Assembly (NCBI RefSeq): GCF_002018875.1
Contig: NZ_MVOL01000014.1
Span: 62,001-126,000, forward strand
DNA from: Pseudomonas sp. MF4836
GTDB lineage: Bacteria; Pseudomonadota; Gammaproteobacteria; Pseudomonadales; Pseudomonadaceae
Direction of reading: 5' to 3'
DNA length: 64,000 nucleotides
The notes below the pieces were generated by a model, which searched no databases, was not told the origin of the DNA, and was given only the letters and a program-made list of their open reading frames with translations. Positions 51,510 to 59,557 of this stretch are shown here, in pieces. The position numbers and the translations under genes are program-made. Position 1 is the first letter of the stretch; each line of letters begins with the position of its first letter.

Positions 51510-53075
51510 TTACGCCGGAGCCGAGGTCCGGATCAAGTGGTCGAAAGCACTGAGAGATGCCTTGGCCCCCTCGCCTACCGCAATCACGATCTGTTTGTAC
51601 GGCACCGTGGTGACGTCACCGGCAGCGAACACCCCGGGCAGAGACGTTTCACCGCGAGCGTCGACGATGATCTCGCCCCGTGGCGACAACTCGACAGTGC
51701 CTTTGAGCCAGTCCGTGTTGGGCAGCAAGCCGATCTGGACAAAGATCCCTTCCAGCTCGACGGTGTTGAACTCACCCGAATCACGGTCCTTGTAGACCAG
51801 GCCGGTGACTTTCTGGCCGTCGCCCTTCACTTCGCTGGTCAGGGCGCTAGTGATGACCTTGACGTTCGGCAGGCTGTGCAGCTTACGCTGCAGCACCGCA
51901 TCGGCGCGCAACTTGCCGTCGAATTCCAGCAAGGTCATGTGACTGACGATACCCGCCAGGTCGATGGCCGCTTCAACCCCAGAGTTGCCACCGCCGATCA
52001 CTGCTACGCGCTTGCCTTTGAACAATGGGCCGTCGCAGTGCGGGCAGAAGCACACACCCTTGGCCTTGTACTCCTGCTCGCCCGGCACACCCATTTCACG
52101 CCAGCGGGCACCGGTGGCCAGGATCAGCGACTTGGCCTTGAGGCTGGCACCGCTTTCAAAGCGCACCTCATGCAACCCGCCCACTTCGCTTGCCGGGATC
52201 AGGGCGCTGGCGCGCTGCAGGTTCATGATGTCGACATCGTACTGACGAACGTGGGCTTCCAGGGCTCCAGCCAGTTTCGGGCCTTCGGTCTCCTGCACCG
52301 AGATGAAGTTTTCAATGGCCATGGTGTCCAGCACCTGGCCGCCAAAACGTTCGGCGGCGACACCCGTGCGGATGCCTTTACGAGCCGCGTAGATTGCTGC
52401 TGCGGCGCCCGCCGGGCCACCGCCGACCACCAGCACGTCAAAGGCGTCTTTGGCGTTGATTTTTTCGGCCTGTTTCTCGATCGCGCTGGTGTCGATCTTG
52501 CCGAGGATTTCCTCAAGCCCCATGCGGCCCTGGCCGAAGTTCACGCCGTTCAGGTACACGCTGGGGACGGCCATGATCTGACGCTCGTCGACCTCGTCCT
52601 GGAACAGCGCGCCGTCGATGGCCACGTGGCGGATATTCGGGTTCAGCACCGCCATCAGGTTCAGTGCCTGGACCACGTCGGGGCAGTTCTGGCAGGACAG
52701 CGAAAAGTAGGTTTCGAAATTGAATTCGCCCTTCAACGAGCGAATCTGCTCCAGCACTTCAGCACTGGCTTTCGAAGGGTGACCGCCAACTTGCAGCAAG
52801 GCCAGCACCAACGAAGTAAATTCGTGGCCCATTGGGATACCGGCAAAACGCAGGCTGATATCGCTTCCCGGGCGGTTCAACGAGAACGAAGGCTTGCGCG
52901 CATCGGTACCGTTATCGAGCAAAGTGATCAGGCTCGAAAGACTGGCAACTTCTTTGAGCAGTTCAAGCATTTCCTGGGATTTCGCACCGTCGTCGAGGGA
53001 GGCTACGATCTCGATCGGCTGGGTGACCCGTTCCAGGTATGACTTCAACTGAGATTTAAGATTGGCGTCCAACAT
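51510..53075 (-). CDS. ahpF: Alkyl hydroperoxide reductase subunit F
   Basis: Flavoprotein disulfide reductase of 521 residues. The N-terminal double thioredoxin-like domain has Cys128-X2-Cys131 (SCQNCPD). The FAD motif is VVGGGPAGAAAAIYAARKGI; the thioredoxin-reductase-type redox site is CFCPHCDG near residue 345; an NAD(P)H motif VIGGGNSGVEAAIDLAG follows. It passes electrons from NADH to AhpC. AAGGA precedes ATG 53075. It follows ahpC after a 120-base gap with a terminator. Confidence 0.97.
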   Translation of the reverse strand: MLDANLKSQLKSYLERVTQPIEIVASLDDGAKSQEMLELLKEVASLSSLITLLDNGTDARKPSFSLNRPGSDISLRFAGIPMGHEFTSLVLALLQVGGHPSKASAEVLEQIRSLKGEFNFETYFSLSCQNCPDVVQALNLMAVLNPNIRHVAIDGALFQDEVDERQIMAVPSVYLNGVNFGQGRMGLEEILGKIDTSAIEKQAEKINAKDAFDVLVVGGGPAGAAAAIYAARKGIRTGVAAERFGGQVLDTMAIENFISVQETEGPKLAGALEAHVRQYDVDIMNLQRASALIPASEVGGLHEVRFESGASLKAKSLILATGARWREMGVPGEQEYKAKGVCFCPHCDGPLFKGKRVAVIGGGNSGVEAAIDLAGIVSHMTLLEFDGKLRADAVLQRKLHSLPNVKVITSALTSEVKGDGQKVTGLVYKDRDSGEFNTVELEGIFVQIGLLPNTDWLKGTVELSPRGEIIVDARGETSLPGVFAAGDVTTVPYKQIVIAVGEGAKASLSAFDHLIRTSAPA

Positions 53076-53100
53076 ACGGGCGATTTCCTTTTAATTCGGT

Positions 53101-53136
53101 AAAAAAAACGCCCGAGCGAAGGTCGCCCGGGCGTTT
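53101..53136 (-). terminator. Terminator/attenuator between ahpC and ahpF
   Basis: ACGCCCG...CGGGCGT (53108-53134) forms a long stem with a small internal mismatch; on the minus strand a T8 run follows. It lies after ahpC and before ahpF on the same strand, so it probably lowers ahpF expression relative to ahpC. Confidence 0.85.
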
Positions 53137-53195
53137 TGAGGGCGGTGCAGCTTACTTAAGGTGCGGTAAAACCCGCCCTGAGGTGCTTCACGGAC

Positions 53196-53759
53196 TTAGA
53201 TCTTGCCGACCAGGTCCAGGGATGGAGCGAGGGTGGCCTCGCCTTCTTTCCACTTGGCTGGGCAGACTTCGCCTGGGTGGGCGGCAACGTATTGAGCGGC
53301 CTTGATCTTGCGCAGCAGCTCGGATGCGTCACGGCCTACACCGCCATCGTTGATTTCGACGATTTTGATCTGGCCTTCAGGGTTGATCACGAAGGTGCCA
53401 CGGTCAGCCAGACCTGCTTCTTCGATCAGTACGTCGAAGTTGCGGGAGATGGTCAGGGTTGGGTCACCGATCATGGTGTACTGGATTTTGCCGATGGCTG
53501 GCGAAGTGTTGTGCCAGGCAGCGTGGGCAAAATGGGTGTCGGTCGAGACGCTGTAGATTTCGACGCCCAGTTTCTGGAATTCGGCGTAGTTGTCGGCCAG
53601 GTCTTCCAGCTCGGTTGGGCAAACGAAGGTGAAGTCAGCTGGGTAGAAGAATACGACAGACCATTTGCCTTTCAGATCGGCGTCCGACACTTCGACGAAT
53701 GCGCCGTTTTTGAATGCGGTTGCTTTGAACGGTTTAACTTGGCTGTTGATGATAGGCAT
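53196..53759 (-). CDS. ahpC: Alkyl hydroperoxide reductase subunit C (peroxiredoxin)
   Basis: Typical 2-Cys peroxiredoxin of 187 residues, exactly the family length. Peroxidatic Cys47 is in FTFVCPTELE and resolving Cys166 in GEVCPAKW. It reduces hydrogen peroxide and organic hydroperoxides, recharged by AhpF. ATG 53759 (MPIINSQVKP) is the standard AhpC start; the 17-residue in-frame extension is not conserved-looking. An OxyR-like site lies 70 bases upstream. Confidence 0.97.
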   Translation of the reverse strand: MPIINSQVKPFKATAFKNGAFVEVSDADLKGKWSVVFFYPADFTFVCPTELEDLADNYAEFQKLGVEIYSVSTDTHFAHAAWHNTSPAIGKIQYTMIGDPTLTISRNFDVLIEEAGLADRGTFVINPEGQIKIVEINDGGVGRDASELLRKIKAAQYVAAHPGEVCPAKWKEGEATLAPSLDLVGKI

Positions 53760-53828
53760 CGTTGACTCTCCGTCAGTGGTTGAAAACTTGATGGGGAGAA
53801 TCTTAGCCAACCCGCCGCCGATGCGCTC

Positions 53829-53865
53829 ATTGGCAAACCTGATGCTACCGATTGGTTTTGACTAT
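53829..53865 (-). promoter_or_regulatory. OxyR-like binding site upstream of ahpC
   Basis: On the minus strand the tetramers ATAG, CAAT, ATCA and CAAT are each separated by exactly 7 bases, the spacing of the OxyR ATAG-N7-CTAT-N7-ATAG-N7-CTAT pattern. It lies just upstream of a TAAGAT -10-like element and the ahpC start. The first tetramer is exact and the others are variants. Confidence 0.6.
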
Positions 53866-53897
53866 CAGCGGACTGTATTAATAGAAGAAACCCGAAT

Positions 53898-54836
53898 CTA
53901 CTGTTCGACCGGTTTTTCTTCGAGACGGGCCATGCCCAGGAAAGGGCTGGCCTCGACGTAGCGCATGGCTGACTTCACGTCTTTCCAGCCGACATAACTC
54001 ATCAAGGACTTCAGATCCCAGCCACTGCGGTGAGCCCAGGTCGCAAACCCGCGGCGCAGTGAATGGCTGGTGTAGCCTTCGGCCGCAATCCCGGCCCGCT
54101 CCAGCGCCTGGCGCAACAAAGGGATCACGCTGTTGGCATGCAGCCCCTGCTCGCTCAGATTGCCCCAGCGATCGATGCTGCGAAAAACCGGACCACGCAC
54201 CAACGCCGCGCTGGCGATCCACTCGATATAGGCCTGCACCGGACATAGCCGCTGCAGCGACGGTGTCTGGTAGGTCCTGCCGAGGTTCTCTCGATCACTC
54301 TTGCTGCGCGGCACGTACACACGGATGCCGGAACCGGCAATGGCCTGCACGTGCTCGACGTGCAAACGACACAACTCGTCGCTGCGAAAGCCGCGCCAGA
54401 AGCCAAGAAGAATCAGCGCCGTATCCCGTCGGGCACGCAACAGGGCCGGCGTGTCCTCATCGACAATCGCCTGCCGAGCTTCCAGGGCGAGGCAGTTGAC
54501 CACCTGCTCCAGATGCTGCAACTGCAAAGGCTCGGCCTGTTTTTCCTGGACTGGATGCAAAGCGCGAATCCCCTTGAACACCTGCCGCACCACAGGCGCC
54601 TTGGTCGGATCGGCAAAACCCTGGCTGTTATGCCACTGCGCCAGGGCCGAGAGCCGCAGCTTCAGCGTGTTGATCGATAACTCACCGGCATAGGCCGCCA
54701 GATAGCGCGCCACACTGTCGCTGGTGGCGGGCAGGAAACCACCCCAACTCACCTCAAAATGTTCAATGGCGGCTCGATAGCTGCGCCGCGTGTTGTCACG
54801 CGTCGCGGCTTGCAGGTAACGATCCAGCTCACTCAT
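53898..54836 (-). CDS. Tyrosine recombinase/site-specific integrase
   Basis: Protein of 312 residues with an N-terminal SAM-like core-binding domain (about 1-100) and a catalytic domain with all key residues: Arg in WRGFRSDELCRL, HxxR in SHSLRRGFATWAHRSG and the nucleophile Tyr in YVGWKDVKSAMRYVEA. No cargo, transposition genes or attachment repeats were seen beside it. It is divergent from a KfrA-like gene across a 176-base A+T-rich region. ATG 54836 is preferred over a 30-residue extension. Confidence 0.9.
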   Translation of the reverse strand: MSELDRYLQAATRDNTRRSYRAAIEHFEVSWGGFLPATSDSVARYLAAYAGELSINTLKLRLSALAQWHNSQGFADPTKAPVVRQVFKGIRALHPVQEKQAEPLQLQHLEQVVNCLALEARQAIVDEDTPALLRARRDTALILLGFWRGFRSDELCRLHVEHVQAIAGSGIRVYVPRSKSDRENLGRTYQTPSLQRLCPVQAYIEWIASAALVRGPVFRSIDRWGNLSEQGLHANSVIPLLRQALERAGIAAEGYTSHSLRRGFATWAHRSGWDLKSLMSYVGWKDVKSAMRYVEASPFLGMARLEEKPVEQ

Positions 54837-54963
54837 GGGGATGCTTCGCTCTAAACGTACGGAAACTCGAGAAAAAAAGCGTAAATCGCTACTGACACGG
54901 GGTAATACCACTATATCCCATGTCATTAACGTAAAAGATTTTATTAAAATAATGCGCTATATT

Positions 54964-54986
54964 GTATGTAATTACATGGTACATAC
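54964..54986. promoter_or_regulatory. Nested palindromes upstream of the KfrA-like gene
   Basis: ATGTAATTACAT (54966-54977) is a perfect palindrome nested in the inverted repeat GTATGTA-N9-TACATAC. It lies 27 bases before the KfrA-like start in the divergent region shared with the recombinase. KfrA proteins autorepress through such repeats, so this is a candidate operator. Confidence 0.5.
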
Positions 54987-55012
54987 CACAACACGAAATC
55001 GTAGGAGAGCAC

Positions 55013-56029
55013 ATGGCTCGCGGCGGCATAAATAAAGCGGTGGTGCAAACGGCACGCCTGGCGATCCTCGCGCGCGGCGAGCACCCGAGCATCGACGCAG
55101 TACGCATCGAAATGGGCAATACCGGCTCAAAAACCACTATTCATCGTTATTTGAAGGAGCTGGATGACGGGGTTGCACGCACGGGCACCCCGCCCCAGGA
55201 GCTTGAGGACGAACTGGCACAGCTGGTTACGCGCCTCGCAGAGCGTCTGCGAGAGCAAGCTCAGGAGCCCATCGAGCAGGCCCAGGCACAATTTGCGGCG
55301 CACAGGCTGGCCCTCGAAGAGCGTCTCGCAGAAGCTGAAAACACACGGGCTCAACTGCAGCAGCAACTGGACGTTCAAGGCGTAGCACTGGCGAATGAGA
55401 GCGCCACCCTGCTCAGCACTCGCTCCACGCTACAGAGCGAACAGACCCGCAATGCTGGCCTGAACCAGGCCTTGAGTGATTTCGAACTGCGCCTGAATGA
55501 CAAGGACCAGCAAATCAGCTCCCTGGAAGACAAGCACCTGCATGCCCGTGACGCGCTGGAGCACTACCGCAGCGCGGTGAAGGATCAGCGCGAACAGGAG
55601 CAGCGACGTCACGAAGGGCAGCTGCAACAGGTCCAGATGGAGCTGCGCCAGGCACAGCAAAGTGCACTGGTTCGCCAGGATGAGATCACCCAACTGCATC
55701 GAGACAATGAGCGACTGTTCAATGAGAACCGCGCCACTCAAAAAGAGCTGAAGCAGACTCAGGAGCAGGCGAAGAAGAGTGATGCGCGGATTGAGCAACT
55801 GCTGGAGCAATCAGGCCGCATGGACAGCGACCGGACGCTGCTTCAGGAACGCCTGCGCGTAGCCCTTCTGGAGAGCCACGCACTCAAGCAGCAAGCTGAA
55901 GAGCAGGCCCGCAGCAACAAGGAGTTGGAATTGCGCGCGACCAAGGCCGAGGCCGGCCTTGAAGCCCTGCGTCTGGCCACGCCACACAAGGCACAGCCAG
56001 ATGCACAGGAACCACCGCCGAACGCTTAG
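55013..56029 (+). CDS. KfrA-like DNA-binding protein with long coiled coil
   Basis: Protein of 338 residues. The first 70 residues (GGINKAVVQTARLAILARGEHPSIDAVRIEMGNTGSKTTIHRYLKEL) match the KfrA N-terminal DNA-binding domain; the rest is an almost continuous Gln/Glu/Leu-rich coiled coil to about 325. KfrA is best known from plasmids, where it binds its own promoter and supports partition; here it appears chromosomal, beside an orphan recombinase. AGGAG precedes ATG 55013. Its stop overlaps the convergent gor end by 4 bases. Confidence 0.85.
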   Translation: MARGGINKAVVQTARLAILARGEHPSIDAVRIEMGNTGSKTTIHRYLKELDDGVARTGTPPQELEDELAQLVTRLAERLREQAQEPIEQAQAQFAAHRLALEERLAEAENTRAQLQQQLDVQGVALANESATLLSTRSTLQSEQTRNAGLNQALSDFELRLNDKDQQISSLEDKHLHARDALEHYRSAVKDQREQEQRRHEGQLQQVQMELRQAQQSALVRQDEITQLHRDNERLFNENRATQKELKQTQEQAKKSDARIEQLLEQSGRMDSDRTLLQERLRVALLESHALKQQAEEQARSNKELELRATKAEAGLEALRLATPHKAQPDAQEPPPNA

Positions 56030-57384
56030 GCGCCGACTGGGGTACGCATGGTGACGAACTCTTCGGCGGCAGTCGGGTGCACGCCGATGGTTTCGTCGAA
56101 GTCGCGTTTGGTTGCGCCAGCCTTCAAGGCAATGGCCAGCCCCTGAACGATCTCACCCGCGTCGGGCCCGACCATATGGCAGCCCAGGACCTTATCGGTC
56201 TTGGCATCCACCACCAGCTTCATCAGGGTGCGCTCCTGGCATTCGGTCAGGGTCAGTTTCATCGGCCGGAAACGGCTTTCAAAAATCTGCACCTCGTGCC
56301 CCTCCTCCCGCGCCTGCTCTTCGGTCAGGCCGACCGTACCGATGTTGGGCAGGCTGAACACGGCGGTAGGGATCATCCGGTAATCCACCGGACGATATTG
56401 CTCAGGCTTGAACAGGCGTCGCGCCACAGCCATACCTTCGGCCAAGGCTACGGGCGTCAGCTGCACGCGGCCGATGACATCGCCAATGGCCAGGATCGAG
56501 GGCTCGGCGCTCTGATACTGCTCATCAACCTCGACAAAGCCACGCTCATCCAACTTGACCCCGGTATTTTCCAGGCCCAGGTTGTCGAGCATCGGCCGCC
56601 GCCCCGTGGCATAGAACACGCAGTCGGCCACCAGCTCTCGACCATCCTTGAGGGTGACGCTCAGACTGCCATCGGCCTGTTTGTCGATCCGCTTGATATC
56701 CGAATTGAACTGCAGGTTCATCCCGCGCTTGGTCAATTCTTCCTGCAAATGCTTGCGCACCGCACCATCGAAGCCCCGCAGGAACAGCTCGCCGCGATAC
56801 AGCAACGTGGTGTCCGCACCAAGGCCGTGGAAAATCCCGGCAAACTCGACGGCGATGTAACCACCCCCGACGACCAGGACACGCTTTGGCAGCTCCTTGA
56901 GGAAGAACGCCTCGTTGGAACTGATGGCGTGTTCGCGCCCCGGAATATCCGGGATCTGCGGCCAGCCGCCCGTGGCGATCAGGATGTGCTTGGCGGTGTA
57001 GCGCTGGCCATTGACCTCCACCTGATGGGGATCGATCAGTTTGGCGTGGCCCTCGTGCAAGGTGACACCGCTGTTGACCAGCAGATTGCGGTAAATCCCG
57101 TTGAGGCGATGGATTTCCCGGTCCTTGTTGGCGATCAGGGTTGGCCAGTCAAAGCTCGCATCACCCAGGGTCCAGCCAAACCCTTGGGCCTGCTCGAAGT
57201 CTTCGGCGAAGTGTGCGCCGTACACCAGAAGCTTCTTCGGCACACAGCCGACGTTGACGCAGGTGCCACCCAGATAGCGACTCTCGGCCACGGCGACTTT
57301 CGCCCCAAAACCTGCGGCAAACCGCGCCGAGCGCACACCGCCGGAACCGGCGCCAATTACATAAAGATCAAAATCGTAGGCCAT
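56026..57384 (-). CDS. gor: Glutathione reductase
   Basis: FAD disulfide reductase of 452 residues. FAD motif GAGSGGVRSARFAA, redox pair Cys42/Cys47 in GGTCVNVGCVPKK, second nucleotide motif VGGGYIAVEFAGIF and C-terminal His436 in VHPTAAEE are all present. It regenerates reduced glutathione with NADPH. It is followed upstream by galU on the same strand, with a galU terminator between. Confidence 0.95.
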   Translation of the reverse strand: MAYDFDLYVIGAGSGGVRSARFAAGFGAKVAVAESRYLGGTCVNVGCVPKKLLVYGAHFAEDFEQAQGFGWTLGDASFDWPTLIANKDREIHRLNGIYRNLLVNSGVTLHEGHAKLIDPHQVEVNGQRYTAKHILIATGGWPQIPDIPGREHAISSNEAFFLKELPKRVLVVGGGYIAVEFAGIFHGLGADTTLLYRGELFLRGFDGAVRKHLQEELTKRGMNLQFNSDIKRIDKQADGSLSVTLKDGRELVADCVFYATGRRPMLDNLGLENTGVKLDERGFVEVDEQYQSAEPSILAIGDVIGRVQLTPVALAEGMAVARRLFKPEQYRPVDYRMIPTAVFSLPNIGTVGLTEEQAREEGHEVQIFESRFRPMKLTLTECQERTLMKLVVDAKTDKVLGCHMVGPDAGEIVQGLAIALKAGATKRDFDETIGVHPTAAEEFVTMRTPVGA

Positions 57385-57465
57385 TTCACTCTCCCAGGCA
57401 GGCTGACAGCATAACCGCAGTTATCGATACGGTCAGCGCAGTGCATTTAACATCGGGGTAGAAAA

Positions 57466-57495
57466 CGAAAAAGCCACCCGAAGGTGGCTTTTCAG
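57466..57495 (-). terminator. Intrinsic terminator of galU
   Basis: AAAGCCACC-CGAA-GGTGGCTTT is a 9-base stem; on the minus strand it runs into TTTTTCGTTTT, 26 bases after the galU stop. Confidence 0.88.
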
Positions 57496-57516
57496 TACAG
57501 GGTCCCGCCAGGGCTA

Positions 57517-58356
57517 TCAGTAAGCCTTGCCAGTCTTGTAGAAGTTCTCGAAGCAGAAGTTGGTTGCGTCGATGTAGCCTTCGGCGCCACCGCAGTCAAA
57601 ACGCTTGCCTTTGAACTTGTAGGCCATCACGCAGCCGTTTTGCGCCTGCTTCATCAGGGCGTCGGTGATCTGGATTTCGCCGCCCTTGCCTGGTTCGGTT
57701 TGCTCGATCAGGTCGAAGATGTCCGGGGTCAGAATGTAACGACCGATGATCGCCAGGTTCGACGGTGCGTCTTCCGGCTTTGGCTTCTCGACCATGCTGT
57801 GTACGCGGTAGATGTCGTCGCGGATCATTTCGCCGGCGATTACGCCGTACTTGTGGGTTTCCTGCGGGTCGACTTCCTGGATGGCCACGATCGAGCAGCG
57901 GAACTGCTTGTACAGCTTGACCATCTGGGTCAGCACGCCGTCGCCGTCAAGGTTCACACACAGGTCATCCGCCAGGACCACGGCGAAAGGTTCGTCGCCA
58001 ATCAGTGGACGGCCGGTGAGGATGGCGTGGCCCAGGCCTTTCATTTCGGTCTGACGGGTGTAGGAGAACGAGCACTCGTCGAGCAACTTGCGGATACCGA
58101 CCAGGTATTTCTCTTTGTCGGTGCCCTTGATTTGGTTTTCCAGCTCGTAACTGATGTCGAAGTGGTCTTCGAGGGCGCGCTTGCCGCGACCGGTCACGAT
58201 GGAGATTTGGTTCAATCCGGCATCCAGCGCTTCTTCAACGCCGTACTGGATCAGTGGCTTGTTCACCACTGGCAGCATTTCTTTAGGCATGGCCTTAGTC
58301 GCTGGCAGGAAGCGAGTGCCGTAACCGGCTGCTGGGAACAAGCATTTCTTGATCAT
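57517..58356 (-). CDS. galU: UTP-glucose-1-phosphate uridylyltransferase
   Basis: Nucleotidyltransferase of 279 residues, the normal GalU length. The N-terminal signature LFPAAGYGTRFLPATKAMPKEMLPVVNKPLIQYGVEEAL, VVLADDLCVN and GGEIQITDALM are conserved. It makes UDP-glucose for envelope polysaccharides and trehalose. It is upstream of gor on the minus strand. Confidence 0.97.
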   Translation of the reverse strand: MIKKCLFPAAGYGTRFLPATKAMPKEMLPVVNKPLIQYGVEEALDAGLNQISIVTGRGKRALEDHFDISYELENQIKGTDKEKYLVGIRKLLDECSFSYTRQTEMKGLGHAILTGRPLIGDEPFAVVLADDLCVNLDGDGVLTQMVKLYKQFRCSIVAIQEVDPQETHKYGVIAGEMIRDDIYRVHSMVEKPKPEDAPSNLAIIGRYILTPDIFDLIEQTEPGKGGEIQITDALMKQAQNGCVMAYKFKGKRFDCGGAEGYIDATNFCFENFYKTGKAY

Positions 58357-58636
58357 ATGAGTCCTTAAAAGGGCTGTGCTTACGAGTTCGGCGCAGTCTA
58401 ATCAGGCGGCGAGCACCTTACAATGCCCCGCGCTGGCTAACCGCTGCCATCATAGAGAAATATTCAAGCAGATAGTTCCACAGCATCCTGCAGATCGCTC
58501 CCCAGGTAAATCGCCGCCGCCCTGGCCGGAGGAAGTTTCAGAACATTCCCCTGTTGCCCCGAGCGTTAAATGCCACGCCCTTGAGGGGCGTTTGCCGCTA
58601 TGATTACGCCCTTGATCCCGCTCACGAGACCTCTAG

Positions 58637-58825
58637 ATGTCGGCAGCAAAAAGCATAAACGGTTACCTGATCAGTAAAGCGCAAGACGGCCAATGGTGGG
58701 TGACCAGCAGCAACGGCGAAAACATCGCCGGGCCGTTCGCCTCCGAAGCATTGGCGATTGAAGTGGCTTCAGTCCTGCAGGATCAGCCTCCGCCCCCGGC
58801 CCGGCGGCGCAACGCCAAGCCCTGA
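58637..58825 (+). CDS. Small hypothetical protein, 62 residues
   Basis: A 62-residue protein, MSAAKSINGYLISKAQDG..., with a compact beta-like region (QWWVTSSNGENIAGPF) and a proline-rich basic tail. No family is recognised. ATG 58637 and a strong hairpin terminator just after the stop support a real unit. It is divergent from galU. Confidence 0.65.
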   Translation: MSAAKSINGYLISKAQDGQWWVTSSNGENIAGPFASEALAIEVASVLQDQPPPPARRRNAKP

Positions 58826-58844
58826 GCCCGCAATAACCGCATCG

Positions 58845-58869
58845 AGCCCTGCAACTAGCAGGGCTTTTT
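58845..58869 (+). terminator. Intrinsic terminator after the 62-residue protein
   Basis: AGCCCTGC-AACTA-GCAGGGCT is a perfect 8-base stem followed by TTTT, 20 bases after the stop. Confidence 0.88.
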
Positions 58870-58960
58870 GATTGTCTGTACCGTAATGGCCGTTGGCTAT
58901 GGCATTGCACCTTGGCCTCGGCAACCGCGCCGCCCCTACTCTTGAATGACGACAACCTAC

Positions 58961-59242
58961 ATGAACAGACTTTTGGCACTGACCGCTGTATTGGCTCTGA
59001 GTGGATGCGCGACGGCCTCCAACACTTACCTGGCAAACGGCGAACAAGGCCTGAGCATCGATTGCTCCGGCGAAGCCAGCTCCTGGGCCAGCTGCTACGA
59101 GAAGGCTGACGCCTCTTGTGCGGGCACGGGCTACCGAATCGTCGGCACTGAAGGCACGCCCTCTCTGAAAGAGAGTGAAAAGACCCTGGGCGTCGATGTC
59201 GGCAACTTCAAGAGCCGCAGCGTGGTGGTGGTGTGCAAATAA
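58961..59242 (+). CDS. Small lipoprotein, 93 residues
   Basis: MNRLLALTAVLALSGCATAS is a lipoprotein signal with lipobox LSGC (Cys16). The mature part has four more Cys (DCSGEASSWASCYEKADASCAGTGYRI and a final VVVCK), which may form disulfides. No family is certain. ATG 58961 is used because the signal begins there; five upstream residues in frame do not help. Confidence 0.8.
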   Translation: MNRLLALTAVLALSGCATASNTYLANGEQGLSIDCSGEASSWASCYEKADASCAGTGYRIVGTEGTPSLKESEKTLGVDVGNFKSRSVVVVCK

Positions 59243-59257
59243 CCGGCACCTGCCGGC

Positions 59258-59488
59258 CTACATATGAATCTCGGCGAACTTGATACCCAGGCCACGGATC
59301 GTCTCGACCAGTTCGTCCAGCCGCGAGAATGACTCGACCTCATCGTTGTCATCCACCAGGAAATAGCTGCGCCCGGCGCTCTTCTTGAAAAAAACGATCC
59401 ACTCTCCCGAATTCGCCGGATTTTGAATCACATGGGTCGCAGAGATATTACCCTCTGCATGCCGCTCCCTTACTTGCTCACGCTTCAT
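59258..59488 (-). CDS. Small hypothetical protein, 76 residues
   Basis: Protein of 76 residues with an alternating beta/alpha pattern (GEWIVFFKKSAGRSYFLVDDNDEVESFSRLDELVETIRGLGIKFAEIHM). No domain is recognised. It is convergent with the small lipoprotein gene (15-base gap). ATG 59488 is preferred; ATG at 59500 adds four residues. Confidence 0.65.
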   Translation of the reverse strand: MKREQVRERHAEGNISATHVIQNPANSGEWIVFFKKSAGRSYFLVDDNDEVESFSRLDELVETIRGLGIKFAEIHM

Positions 59489-59500
59489 GCCTGCTCCCAA

Positions 59501-59537
59501 AAAGACAATGCCGCCAAAGCATAGGCTTTGACGGCAT
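59501..59537 (-). terminator. Intrinsic terminator of the cytochrome c operon
   Basis: ATGCCGCCAAAGC and GCTTTGACGGCAT form a 13-base stem with one mismatch and loop ATAG; on the minus strand TTGTCTTTTT follows. It lies 20 bases after the tsdA-like stop. Confidence 0.85.
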
Positions 59538-59557
59538 CAGTGACGATGGTCGACAGT

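Noticed and set aside
51537..53042. Long plus-strand open frame opposite ahpF
   Set aside because: Antisense shadow of a fully recognisable ahpF.
53898..56029. Recombinase/KfrA pair as part of an integrative element
   Set aside because: No tRNA, flanking direct repeats, relaxase, phage genes or cargo were seen; neighbours are core genes on both sides.
56077..57414. Long plus-strand open frame opposite gor
   Set aside because: It is an antisense shadow; glutathione reductase motifs on the minus strand explain the region.
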